Shown: positions 33,272 to 41,385, counted from the first letter of the stretch. The stretch: DNA of 44,374 bases from Gemmatimonadota bacterium (GCA_003222155.1 QHUU01000069.1:1-44374); one strand, 5' to 3'. Program-made: numbers and translations. The notes: generated by a model not told the origin, from the letters alone.

Positions 33272-34549
33272 ATGCCCGTTCTCGACCAGGATCCGATCCC
33301 CGACCTCGCCGTGCGGGCGAGTGCGACCCGGGACCGTCGCCACAGGCTGGCCCCGGCGATCGTGCTCGGCGCGGAGACCGCCAGCCTCGGCGTCGTCCGC
33401 GCGCTGGGGCGCCACCGCGTGCCGGTGGTCGTGCTGCACTACGGTGCCACGGACACGGCGCATCGCTCACGCTACGTGACCGCGAGAGCGCGAATCGCTC
33501 CCCCCCACGAGGACGAGGCCGCGTTCGTGACGGACGTCCTCGCGGCGGCCGAGCGGTACGGTGGGGGACTGCTCATTCCCACGTCCGATGAAGCCGTGGT
33601 GGCCGTTTCCCGCAACCTGTCCGTCCTCGCGGATCGCTACACCGTGGCGTGCACGCCGTGGGAGATCACCGCCACGTTCATCGAGAAGCGGCTGACTTAC
33701 GAGCTCGCGCAACAGATCGGCGTCGCGTGTCCGCGCACCCTCGCTCCCGCGTCGCGCGACGATGTCCTGCGCTATGCCGAGGACGCGCGTTTCCCCTGTC
33801 TCGTCAAGCCGTCTCGCGGCTACCGGTTCGTCGTGCGGTTCCATACGAAGATGTTCATGGTGTACACGCGGGAGGACCTGCTCGCGCGCTACGACCAGGC
33901 GACCGCAGCGGGATGCGAGGTGGTGCTGCAGGAATTCATCCCCGGGGCCGATGGGGAAGGCGTGAACTACAATTCCTACTGGTGGGACGGAGCGCCGCTG
34001 GTCGAATTCACGGCGGTGAAGGTGCGCGGGGGCCCGCCGGCCGTGGGCTCACCGCGCGTCGTCGAGAGCCGCTTCGTGCCGCAGGTGCTCGCCCCGGGAC
34101 GCGCCATCCTCCGGGCCATGGGGTTCTCGGGCTACGCCTGCACCGAGTTCAAGCGCGACCCCCGGGACGGCCGTCTCAAGCTGATGGAAGTGAACGGGCG
34201 CCACAATCTGTCGACCGCCCTCGCGGTGCGCTGCGGCATCGATTTCCCCTGGCTGCAGTATCGCCATCTGGTGCACGGCGTGGCGCCGGAGCCGACGCGC
34301 TTCGAAGAGGGGGTCTACTGGATCGACCTGTTGCGCGATGTGGGCTACAGCGTGACGCGTCGCCGCGCCGAGCGCTATCCGTTGCGCGACTACCTACGCC
34401 CCTACCTGCGTCGCCACGTCTTCGCCATCCCCGCGTGGCGCGACCCGGCGCCCTTCGTGTGGGAGTGCCGCACCCTCCTGGCGCGTCTGCGCGGCAGCCG
34501 GCGGGATCGGCCGGCGTCGGCCGCGGTTTGGACCGCGGCGAAGGACTAG
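33272..34549 (+). CDS. ATP-grasp family ligase, unknown substrate
   Basis: A 425-aa cytosolic protein with the carboxylate-amine/thiol ligase ATP-grasp layout. The N-terminal Rossmann-like part (APAIVLGAETASLGVVRALGR) precedes the ATP-grasp core: FIEKRLTYELAQQIGV near residue 137, FPCLVKPSRGYRF near 173 with the ATP Lys, VVLQEFIPG near 217, ACTEFKRDPRDGRLKLMEVNGRHN near 290 with Mg-binding Glu/Asn. Sequences of this shape ligate sugar- or amino-acid-like substrates in natural product or envelope pathways. Start ATG 33272; GTG 33257 in frame is equally possible, and neither has a clear ribosome site. The 280 bases upstream, shared with the divergent phosphoesterase, show nothing I can name. 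Confidence 0.82.
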   Translation: MPVLDQDPIPDLAVRASATRDRRHRLAPAIVLGAETASLGVVRALGRHRVPVVVLHYGATDTAHRSRYVTARARIAPPHEDEAAFVTDVLAAAERYGGGLLIPTSDEAVVAVSRNLSVLADRYTVACTPWEITATFIEKRLTYELAQQIGVACPRTLAPASRDDVLRYAEDARFPCLVKPSRGYRFVVRFHTKMFMVYTREDLLARYDQATAAGCEVVLQEFIPGADGEGVNYNSYWWDGAPLVEFTAVKVRGGPPAVGSPRVVESRFVPQVLAPGRAILRAMGFSGYACTEFKRDPRDGRLKLMEVNGRHNLSTALAVRCGIDFPWLQYRHLVHGVAPEPTRFEEGVYWIDLLRDVGYSVTRRRAERYPLRDYLRPYLRRHVFAIPAWRDPAPFVWECRTLLARLRGSRRDRPASAAVWTAAKD

Positions 34550-34573
34550 CTAACTTGAGGCTCGCAACGCCGA

Positions 34574-34647
34574 CGGGGCGTAGCGCAGCCCGGTAGCGCG
34601 TCTGGTTTGGGACCAGAAGGTCCCGGGTTCAAATCCCGGCGCCCCGA
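34574..34647 (+). tRNA. tRNA-Pro (anticodon TGG)
   Basis: A standard cloverleaf: perfect 7-bp acceptor CGGGGCG/CGCCCCG (34574-34580, 34640-34646), D stem GCGC/GCGC, anticodon stem TCTGG/CCAGA with loop TTTGGGA (TGG at 34608-34610), T arm CCGGG-TTCAAAT-CCCGG. Discriminator A. CCA is not encoded, unlike the selC copy. Confidence 0.97.
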
Positions 34648-34667
34648 TTTCCCGTTCGTCTGAACGT

Positions 34668-35099
34668 ATGCCCGATACCTCACGCCCCATCCATATCCTG
34701 CTCGTCGAGGACAACGTCGACGACGTCGAGCTGACCCTGCGGGCGCTCGAGCGCGCCAAGGTGCGAAACCAGGTCTGGACCGTCACCGACGGGACCGACG
34801 CCCTCGCGTTTCTGCGCGGCCAGCCGCCGCACCAGGACGCTCCCCGGCCCGACCTCGTGCTGCTCGATCTCAACCTCCCGGGCCTGGACGGTCGCGACGT
34901 GCTGCTGCGGATCCGGGAGGATCCCCAGCTGCGCGGGCTGGCCGTCGTCGTCCTCACGGCCTCCGACGAGGAGCGCGAGCACCTCGCGGCCCTGGCAGCC
35001 GACGCGTTCCTTACCAAGCCCGTCGACCTGGACCGCCTCGGATGGCTGGTCCGGGTGATGGCGAACCTGGGATGGGCGATCGTGAAGACCGGCGGCTGA
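34668..35099 (+). CDS. Single-domain response regulator (receiver only)
   Basis: A 143-aa CheY-fold protein without output domain. LLVEDNVDDVELTLRAL near residue 11 has the acidic pair, LVLLDLNLPGLDG near 62 the phospho-acceptor Asp, VVLTAS near 95 the switch Thr, and FLTKPVDLD near 115 the conserved Lys. The VEDNxDDxxLT spelling resembles Rcp1-like receivers that work with bacteriophytochrome or hybrid histidine kinases. No kinase gene is near, so it is an orphan in this window. No ribosome site is evident before ATG 34668, 20 bases after tRNA-Pro. Confidence 0.92.
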   Translation: MPDTSRPIHILLVEDNVDDVELTLRALERAKVRNQVWTVTDGTDALAFLRGQPPHQDAPRPDLVLLDLNLPGLDGRDVLLRIREDPQLRGLAVVVLTASDEEREHLAALAADAFLTKPVDLDRLGWLVRVMANLGWAIVKTGG

Positions 35100-35180
35100 C
35101 CCGGCCCCCCCCCGGGCCCGTGGAACCGCCGGGCGGCCCCGGGTGTTCTCACCGTTGCAGCTTGAGCGGAGGAGAATACG

Positions 35181-35348
35181 ATGCGCAGGAAGCCTCGCCG
35201 AACCGCGCAGCGCCGGCCCTGCCGCCACCCGCAGCAGCATGAAACCGACTGGCTCGGCCGGACCTATTTCGGCTGTCCCGTGTGCAACCGCTGGAAGTTG
35301 ACGAAGCCGAAGCACGCGCCCGCCGACGGCAAACGCCTGGCGGCGTGA
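35181..35348 (+). CDS. 55-aa zinc-knuckle protein
   Basis: A short frame with GGAGGAG at 35168-35174 and ATG 35181. The N-terminus is Arg-rich (MRRKPRRTAQRRPCRHPQQH), followed by a Tyr/Phe stretch and CPVCNRW near residue 32. C14, H16 or H20, C32 and C35 could form one zinc site. A dedicated terminator follows within 8 bases. Good ribosome site, codon pattern and terminator support a real gene, although the length is below usual gene-calling cut-offs. Function unknown; nucleic-acid binding is conceivable given the basic N-terminus. Confidence 0.7.
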   Translation: MRRKPRRTAQRRPCRHPQQHETDWLGRTYFGCPVCNRWKLTKPKHAPADGKRLAA

Positions 35349-35350
35349 AG

Positions 35351-35396
35351 AGAACAGGGGCCAGGACATGTAGTCCTGGCCCCGTTTCGCTGTTCT
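35351..35396 (+). terminator. Intrinsic terminator after the 55-aa ORF
   Basis: An 11-bp perfect stem (35357-35367 with 35373-35383), loop ATGTA, followed by GTTTCG. An outer AGAACA/TGTTCT pair (35351-35356, 35391-35396) extends it. Also between this ORF and the convergent ALDH gene, so it may serve both. Confidence 0.75.
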
Positions 35397-35431
35397 CCCC
35401 TGTGCGTCTGTGCGTCTAGCCTCGGCCTGTC

Positions 35432-37816
35432 CTATTCTCCATAGGGTATCCAGATGTTCTTGACCTGCGTCGCCTGTCGCAGGAACTCCCTGCCTTCACT
35501 CTCCATCCAGTCCCGCGGGTCCCACTCCACCCACGTCCGCTTCATGTTGCCCGCCGACGCCCGCTCAACCTCGGCGCCGGCCGCCTGATTCCCGAAATAC
35601 CACACGGCGTCCACGTCGTCGTGCTCGGCGAGCACTTTCGCCAGCGCGTCCTTGGCTCCGGTGATGATGTTGATCACCCCCGCGGGGACATCCGAGGCTT
35701 CGAGCACCGTGTACAGCTCGGTGGCGGCCAGCGGCTGCGTCTCAGAGGGGACCACGATCACCGTGTTACCGACCGCCACGGCGGGCGCGACCAGGGACAC
35801 GAGACCGAGCAGCGGGTGCTCGTCAGGACAGGCGATCCCCATCACCCCGATGGGCTCGTTCATCGCCAGGGTGACGCCCCGGATGGGCGTCTGATGCACC
35901 GCGCCGTCGTACTTGTCGGCCCACGCGGCGTACGAGAACAATCGCGCGACCGCGGCCTCAACCTCCTCTCGGACCGAAGCCTCGCCCTGTCCCGCCATGG
36001 CCCCGACGAGCCCGGCGAATTCGGCCGCCCGTACCGCCAGGTTCTCGGCGATATAGTAGAGGATCTGCCCGCGGGCGTGGCCGCTGGTGTGCGCCCACGC
36101 GGCCGCCGCGTGCGCCGCCTCGACCGCGTTGCGGATGTCTTTGCGATTCCCGTCGGCGACTTCGCCGAGGAGCGTGCCCGATGGGGCCAGGATCTTGCGG
36201 CTGTACCCCTGATCGGGGCGTACCTGCGCGCCGCCGATGAAGAGCTTGTAGGTGCGATCGATCGGCGGGACTTGGTTCGAACGCGGAACGCGGAAGTCGG
36301 AACGCGGAACGGGTGCGCGTCTCTTGTTCCGCGTTCCGCGTGCCGCGTTCCGCGTTTGTTGGAGATACTCCCACATCCCCTCTTTCCCGCCTTCCCGCCC
36401 GAACCCCGACTCCCGGTACCCGCCGAACCCCGATGCCGCGTCGAACAGGTTCGTGCAGTTGATCCACACCACGCCCGCCTTGATCTTGGGCGCCACGTCG
36501 AGCGCGAGGTTGACGTTCTCCGTCCACACGCTCGCGGCGAGCCCGTAGGGCGTGTTGTTGGCCAGCTCCACGGCCTCCGCCGGGGTGCGGAACGTCATCG
36601 TCACGAGGACCGGTCCGAAGATCTCGACCTGGGCGATCGTGGCCGCGGGCGACACGTTGGTGAACAGCGTCGGCGGATAGAAATACCCGTCCGTGGGACA
36701 GGCCCACGACGGCTGCCACAGCGTCGCCCCTTCTTCCACGCCGCGGCTCACCAGCGTGCGGATCCGCTCCAGCTGCACCGGCGCGACGATCGCGCCCATG
36801 TCGATCGCCTTGTCGAGCGAGGGACCCACCCGCAGCTTCTCCATGCGCGCGCGCAACTTCGCGACCAGCCGGTCGGCCATTCCCTCGTGTACCAGCAGCC
36901 GCGACCCGGCGCAGCACACCTGTCCCTGGTTGAACCAGATCGCGTCCACCACGCCCTCGACCACGCTGTCGAGATCGGCGTCGTCGAACACGATGAACGG
37001 GCTCTTGCCGCCGAGCTCGAGCGAGAGCTTCTTACCCGAGCCCGCCGTCGCTTTCCGAATGATGCGGCCCACCTCGGTCGACCCCGTGAACGCGATCTTG
37101 TCGACGTCCCGGTGGTTGACGATCAGCTCGCCGGTGCGGCCGTCGCCCGTCACGACGTTGAGCACGCCCGCCGGGAGACCGGCCTCGTGCGCCAGCTCGG
37201 CGAGGCAGAGCGCCGTGAGCGGCGTGAACTCGGCGGGCTTGAGCACCACCGTGTTTCCGGCGGCGAGCGCGGGCGCCACCTTCCACGCCACCATCAGGAG
37301 CGGGAAGTTCCAGGGCACGATCTGCCCGACCACCCCCACGGGCCCGTAACCCGCGAACTCCGACTGGGCGAGCTGCGCCCAGCCCGCATGATGATAGAAG
37401 TGGCGGGCGACGAGCGGGATGTCGAGATCGCGCGTCTCGCGGATCGACTTGCCGTTGTCGAGGCTTTCGAGCACCGCCAGGAGCCGGGCGTGCTTCTGCA
37501 CCGCACGGGCGAGCGCGTACAGGTGACGCGCGCGGGCGTGGCCCGGGAGCGCGGACCAGGCGGGGAGGGCCTTACGTGCGGCCGCGACGGCGGCGTCCAC
37601 GTCCGCCTGGCCCGCCTGCGTGACGCGCGCCAGCGGCGCAGTGGTGGCGGGGTTGATGACGTCGAACGCGTCGCCATTCTTTCCTTTGGTCCACCGGCCC
37701 CCGACGAACACCCCGAACGCTCGCCCGTGCCGCTCCAGCCATTCGAGCGCCGGCTTGTCGCTCTCGGGCGCCGGCCCGTATGCCATCGTTTTGAATATCT
37801 CGGAGACGGTCGTCAT
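35432..37816 (-). CDS. ALDH16-type tandem aldehyde dehydrogenase
   Basis: A 794-aa protein made of two aldehyde dehydrogenase modules. Module 1 (about 30-480) is complete: GQIVPWNFPLLM, KPAEFTPLTAL, FTGSTEVGR, LELGGKSPFIVF with the general base Glu, and NQGQVCCAGSRLLV with the catalytic Cys. Module 2 (about 525-790) keeps the fold motifs (GVMGIACPDEHPLLGLVSL, VPSETQPLAATELY) but has no catalytic Cys. This matches the known ALDH16 architecture. The linker at about 487-513 is encoded by a heptad inverted repeat. ATG at 37816 overlaps the deoC stop, so it probably oxidises an aldehyde from the deoC reaction (acetaldehyde), which is inference. Confidence 0.92.
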   Translation of the reverse strand: MTTVSEIFKTMAYGPAPESDKPALEWLERHGRAFGVFVGGRWTKGKNGDAFDVINPATTAPLARVTQAGQADVDAAVAAARKALPAWSALPGHARARHLYALARAVQKHARLLAVLESLDNGKSIRETRDLDIPLVARHFYHHAGWAQLAQSEFAGYGPVGVVGQIVPWNFPLLMVAWKVAPALAAGNTVVLKPAEFTPLTALCLAELAHEAGLPAGVLNVVTGDGRTGELIVNHRDVDKIAFTGSTEVGRIIRKATAGSGKKLSLELGGKSPFIVFDDADLDSVVEGVVDAIWFNQGQVCCAGSRLLVHEGMADRLVAKLRARMEKLRVGPSLDKAIDMGAIVAPVQLERIRTLVSRGVEEGATLWQPSWACPTDGYFYPPTLFTNVSPAATIAQVEIFGPVLVTMTFRTPAEAVELANNTPYGLAASVWTENVNLALDVAPKIKAGVVWINCTNLFDAASGFGGYRESGFGREGGKEGMWEYLQQTRNAARGTRNKRRAPVPRSDFRVPRSNQVPPIDRTYKLFIGGAQVRPDQGYSRKILAPSGTLLGEVADGNRKDIRNAVEAAHAAAAWAHTSGHARGQILYYIAENLAVRAAEFAGLVGAMAGQGEASVREEVEAAVARLFSYAAWADKYDGAVHQTPIRGVTLAMNEPIGVMGIACPDEHPLLGLVSLVAPAVAVGNTVIVVPSETQPLAATELYTVLEASDVPAGVINIITGAKDALAKVLAEHDDVDAVWYFGNQAAGAEVERASAGNMKRTWVEWDPRDWMESEGREFLRQATQVKNIWIPYGE
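36279..36357. repeat. Heptad inverted repeat in the ALDH16 interdomain linker
   Basis: Left arm 36279-36310 and right arm 36326-36357, each four and a half 7-base units of consensus GAACGCG; about 28 of 32 positions pair. The left arm is identical over 32 bases to the reverse complement of the right arm of the leuD copy. It is translated in frame between two enzyme modules. Confidence 0.85.
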
Positions 37817-38856
37817 ACCATCGGGTGCCTATGTGCGGCCGAGTACCGACCCGTCACGAAGTGCTCGAGCTGTCGCTCGATGTCGGTGAGCAGCGCCGAC
37901 GCGCCGAGCCGGAACAGGTCGTTGCGCAGCCAGCGATCGCCCAGCTCTTCCTTTATGAGGATGAGCCAGTCGAGCGCCTGCTTGGCCTTGCGGATCCCGC
38001 CGGCCGGCTTGAACCCGACCGTGTGGCCGGTGCGTTCGGCGTAATCGCGGATCTGACGGGTCATCACCACGCCGACCGGCAGCGTGGCGTTGAGCGGCTC
38101 CTTGCCCGTGGACGTCTTGATGAAGTCCGCGCCCGCCATCATCGCGACCTGGCTGGCGCGCGCTACGTTCCCGAGCGTCGCGAGGTCGCCCGTGCCGAGG
38201 ATCACCTTCATGTGAGCCTGGCCGCACGCGTCCCGGAACGCGCGAATCTCGTCGTACAATGCCTCCCAGTCTCCCGTGAGCGCGTACGCCCGCGTGATCA
38301 CCACGTCGATCTCCCGGGCACCAGCGGCCACAGAGGCGCGAATCTCGTCAACCCGCTGGGGCAGGGGATTGAGCCCCGCCGGAAACCCGGTCGAGACCGC
38401 GGCCACGGGGATGCCGGAGCCCTCGAGGGCTTTGACGGCTGCCGAGACGAAGGCGTGATACACGCACACCGCGCCCACCTTGATCCCAAGGTCGGCGGCA
38501 CCGAGCGCCTCGATCAGGTCGTGGCGGACGGGGCGTCGCGCCTTGGCGCACAGCCGCAGCACGTTGCCGGTCGTGTCGTCGCCCTGGAGCGTCGTCAAGT
38601 CGATGCAGGTGATCGCCCGCAGCAGCCAGGCGGCCTGCCATTCTTTCTTTACGGTGCGACGGGTGGGAATCGTGGCGGCGCGCCGCTCGACCGCGCTGCG
38701 GTTCACGCGCAGCGCGCGCACCAGGTCGAGGTCGAGGGGCGTGCCCGGGTTCCGGCCGGGTCGAGCGACGACGCGCAGCACCCGCTCGGGTGAGACCGCT
38801 GCCGGGAGGGTCTCTCCCGCCGGCTGCGCGTGCTCGTGTCGCCGCTTCGTTTCCAT
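37813..38856 (-). CDS. deoC: Deoxyribose-phosphate aldolase, eukaryote-type (DERA)
   Basis: Splits 2-deoxyribose 5-phosphate into glyceraldehyde 3-phosphate and acetaldehyde. Up to 347 aa, longer than the roughly 220-260 aa common in bacteria. RRTVKKEWQAAWLLRAITCIDLTTLQGDDT in segments closely follows the animal enzyme. EIDVVITRAYALTGDWEALYDEIR, DFIKTSTGKEPLNAT with the Schiff-base Lys, and GFKPAGGIRKAKQAL with the second Lys are intact; the C-terminus ends in a Tyr-containing tail (VTGRYSAAHR). ATG 38856 overlaps the upstream gene by 154 bases. In-frame GTG codons near 38780 and 38715 would shorten that overlap and still leave the whole domain. It shares a 4-base overlap with the ALDH16 gene. 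Confidence 0.94.
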   Translation of the reverse strand: METKRRHEHAQPAGETLPAAVSPERVLRVVARPGRNPGTPLDLDLVRALRVNRSAVERRAATIPTRRTVKKEWQAAWLLRAITCIDLTTLQGDDTTGNVLRLCAKARRPVRHDLIEALGAADLGIKVGAVCVYHAFVSAAVKALEGSGIPVAAVSTGFPAGLNPLPQRVDEIRASVAAGAREIDVVITRAYALTGDWEALYDEIRAFRDACGQAHMKVILGTGDLATLGNVARASQVAMMAGADFIKTSTGKEPLNATLPVGVVMTRQIRDYAERTGHTVGFKPAGGIRKAKQALDWLILIKEELGDRWLRNDLFRLGASALLTDIERQLEHFVTGRYSAAHRHPMV

Positions 38857-40673
38857 GGCCCGGCTCGGAATCTAAGGCTTCCTCTCCTTGTCGTATCCCG
38901 CTCGGCCGCACGACCCTTCGGCGCCCGGCGCTCGCGGGTCGGACGCTCGGGAGCGGGCTGCTCGTCCGGCCGCGCCCGCTCGGCGGGCGCGGGGCGCCCC
39001 GCCGGCTGAGGTGCGGGGCGCGGGCGTTCCGGACGCTCGGGGCGCGGGGCCCGGCTGGGACGCTCTTCAGGCGCCGGCCGCTCGGATGGCACAGCCGGCG
39101 GCAGTGAGCGCGGCGGTGGCAGGCCGTCGCGCGTCGGTCGCAGCACCGGAGCGGGGTGGTCTGCCGTCGCGGGAGGCGCGGCGGGCCGCACCAGCGGTCT
39201 GGCGCGAGTGGCAGGCGTGTGCTCGCGCAGCGTGCCGAGGGTCGTCTCGTCGAGCGGCCTGCCGGGATGCGCGCGCAGCGCCCGCTCGCGCGCTGTGAAG
39301 GGCACGGGAGGCGGTGGCGGCTGTCGCCGGACCACCACCTCGCGCGTGGTCACGGCGGGCGGGGGTCGGCGCATCGTGATGATGTCGGGGCGCCCCAGCA
39401 CGCTGTGCCGGTCTGGGACGACGCGCGCGGTGCTGCCGACCACCCGCGCCTCGTCCAGCCGCTCGCGCGGCACCACGATCACGCCCTTGTCCACCGGGCG
39501 CGACCGGACGAACGTCTCCTGCGAGACGACCGTGATCGCGCCCGGCGCGCCGCGGTTGCGATAATGGATGTTCGTGACGTTCACGTTGGTCACGTTGATG
39601 TTGGTGACGTTGACGTTCGTGATGTTGACGTTGCGGACGTATGTGTTACTCACGTGATACGCCGGCACGTACGGTTCCTCCGGCCCGAGCGGGAACCAAC
39701 CCAGGCCCCAGCTCCGCCCGCTCACGAACACCACCAGCGCCGGTGCGTACACCGGCCGCGCCACGCGCCGGCCCGGCACCCAGGCCCAGGCGCCGTCCCA
39801 ATACACCCAGCGGCCGTAGTGAAACGGCGCGAAGCCCCACGGCGCGTCGTCGATCCAGGTCCAGCCCCACGGCTCCACCCATACCCAGCGACCGTAGCGG
39901 TACGGCGCCCATCCCGCGACCGCCGTGCGCGGCAACCACACGGCCCCGTAGTCCGGCGTGTCGCGCCATTCGCCGTTGTCGTCCAGGTCTTCGTACCCGA
40001 TGGTCTCGCGGGACACGTAGTGCGCCGTGCGCGAGTCGTCCCAGCGGCGGTCGCGGTTGGAGCACCAGTCCTCCCAGTCGTCGGGCCGCGACGCGTCGCG
40101 GATGTCGTAGGTGGGGGAGTCGCCACCCGAGATGACGGCCGCGTCCCCCGAGTGCACCGGAAAGGCCGAGCCGGCGGCGGTGACGTCGGCCTGGCCGTGG
40201 CGCACGGTGAGGGTGGTGGTATCGCCTGTCGGGTCCACGTCCACGCGATAGGTGCCGGGGCGGAGCAGCGACACCGCGCCGGCCGGCGTGTCGATCTCGA
40301 AGCTGTCATCGTCGCCGAGGTTCCGCACCCGCACCTCGAGCGACCCTTGCGAGAGGCGCACTTGCGTCGTGCGGTCGTCGAGCGCCAGGAAGCCGAAGGC
40401 GCTCTGCGGAGCGAGCCGCATGGCGTTCGACCCGACCGTCAGCTCCGCGCGGGCACCGGCATCGGTCCAGAGGTGGTCGCCGCCGTGCAGCGGATAATTG
40501 ATCGTGGCGTCGGTCCAGTCGTCCACGGTGGCGGGCCGAAACGAGACGCCGCCCGACAGGAAGCTGAGCCGGCCGACCCGGCTGGGTGGATCGTCATCGG
40601 GCCGGTCCGCCTGGCGGAGCGTGGGTACCAGGACGAGGACGAGGGCCGGCATGACGAAGCGGGCGAGACGCAT
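38703..40673 (-). CDS. Secreted FecR/DUF6600-like protein with Trp-rich repeats and Pro-rich tail
   Basis: A 656-aa exported protein. Signal segment LARFVMPALVLVLVPTL; FecR-like beta domain at about 30-185 (GRLSFLSGGVSFRPA, GDHLWTDAGARAELTVGS, IDTPAGAVSLLRPGTYRVDV). Next come YGRWVWVEPWGWTWIDD and YGRWVYWDGAWAWVPG Trp-rich repeats. Then a short run of NVNITN/VNVTNI units at about 340-365, and a long Pro/Arg/Ala-rich low-complexity tail (after 450). ATG 40673 is chosen because AGGAG lies 8 bases upstream. The last 50 or so residues are read through the start of deoC in another frame. Envelope or extracellular role; function unknown. Confidence 0.82.
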   Translation of the reverse strand: MRLARFVMPALVLVLVPTLRQADRPDDDPPSRVGRLSFLSGGVSFRPATVDDWTDATINYPLHGGDHLWTDAGARAELTVGSNAMRLAPQSAFGFLALDDRTTQVRLSQGSLEVRVRNLGDDDSFEIDTPAGAVSLLRPGTYRVDVDPTGDTTTLTVRHGQADVTAAGSAFPVHSGDAAVISGGDSPTYDIRDASRPDDWEDWCSNRDRRWDDSRTAHYVSRETIGYEDLDDNGEWRDTPDYGAVWLPRTAVAGWAPYRYGRWVWVEPWGWTWIDDAPWGFAPFHYGRWVYWDGAWAWVPGRRVARPVYAPALVVFVSGRSWGLGWFPLGPEEPYVPAYHVSNTYVRNVNITNVNVTNINVTNVNVTNIHYRNRGAPGAITVVSQETFVRSRPVDKGVIVVPRERLDEARVVGSTARVVPDRHSVLGRPDIITMRRPPPAVTTREVVVRRQPPPPPVPFTARERALRAHPGRPLDETTLGTLREHTPATRARPLVRPAAPPATADHPAPVLRPTRDGLPPPRSLPPAVPSERPAPEERPSRAPRPERPERPRPAPQPAGRPAPAERARPDEQPAPERPTRERRAPKGRAAERDTTRRGSLRFRAGPWKRSGDTSTRSRRERPSRQRSHPSGCCASSLDPAGTRARPSTSTWCARCA

Positions 40674-40693
40674 GAGTGATCTCCTGGCCATAT

Positions 40694-41233
40694 CTACTTT
40701 GCGCCCCTCGCGGTCGGCGGCAGAATGCCGTTCAGCCGGAGGTAATTGGCCAACTGGCTGTAGTGATCGGCCCAATCCTCGTGCAGCTCGAAGATCATCG
40801 CCGCCCGAGTGGTTTGCCCGTCGTACCCCGGAATCTTGTCGCCCAACCCGCCGTCGTTGAGTTTGGCCATTTGGGTGCGGCAGAACGCGAAGGATCGCGT
40901 GAGGCGGGCGACCAGCTTCGGGACACTATCCGCGGGAGTCAGCTTGGGCTCGGCAGGGGCCTTCGCGCCGCCCAGCGACGCGCAGCCGAACTCGCTGTCT
41001 CCGGCGATGTGCAGCACCACCTCGGCGACGCTCATCTGCGCGGGTGTGGGCTTGAACTGATACTTGGTCGCCGGCATGTCGTCGGCTGCGGCCACGAGGT
41101 TGCGAGACAGCCGCTCTGCGTCTGCCCGGAAGGCAGTGGTAACCGGGCCGGAAGCGGCTTGCTGAGCGCGCGCCGGCTGATTGATGAGGAGGAAACCGGA
41201 TATCAGCGCCAGGTGATAGGTACGACTTCTCAT
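40694..41233 (-). CDS. Secreted DinB-like protein
   Basis: A 179-aa DinB/YfiT-type four-helix protein with an N-terminal signal (LALISGFLLINQPARAQ). The metal-binding His pattern is present: VVLHIAGDSEF near residue 73, then ELHEDWADHYSQLANYLRLNGILPP near 150 with two spaced His. Most DinB proteins are cytosolic, so the signal peptide is noteworthy; secreted versions are common in GC-rich soil phyla. GAGGGCC precedes the ATG at 41233. It lies after the PepSY gene on the same strand with a 152-base gap. Exact reaction unknown. Confidence 0.88.
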   Translation of the reverse strand: MRSRTYHLALISGFLLINQPARAQQAASGPVTTAFRADAERLSRNLVAAADDMPATKYQFKPTPAQMSVAEVVLHIAGDSEFGCASLGGAKAPAEPKLTPADSVPKLVARLTRSFAFCRTQMAKLNDGGLGDKIPGYDGQTTRAAMIFELHEDWADHYSQLANYLRLNGILPPTARGAK

Positions 41234-41385
41234 GTGGCCCTCGTCTCGACGTCGTAATTCGTGGGGTTAGCATAACCGATCGCGCTTAACGTGCGGGCGG
41301 GCCGCCCGCCGGCGCAAGGCCGTGGGGCGACCGTGTTGAGTTTACGGTTGACCTTGAAGGCCGGCCGGCGGATGTTTGCTATGCG

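Noticed and set aside
10776-36357. Heptad repeats considered as CRISPR or insertion-sequence ends
   Set aside because: There are no unique spacers between units, no transposase, and no target duplications visible; the arms are inverted and only about 30 bases.
35432-37816. ALDH double gene considered a fusion caused by the repeat insertion
   Set aside because: The active-plus-inactive two-module layout is the known ALDH16 architecture, so the fusion predates the insert.
41292-41315. GC-only palindrome between the PepSY and DinB genes as a terminator
   Set aside because: It is a 7-bp G/C stem without T-run in a GC-rich context, which is likely to arise by chance.
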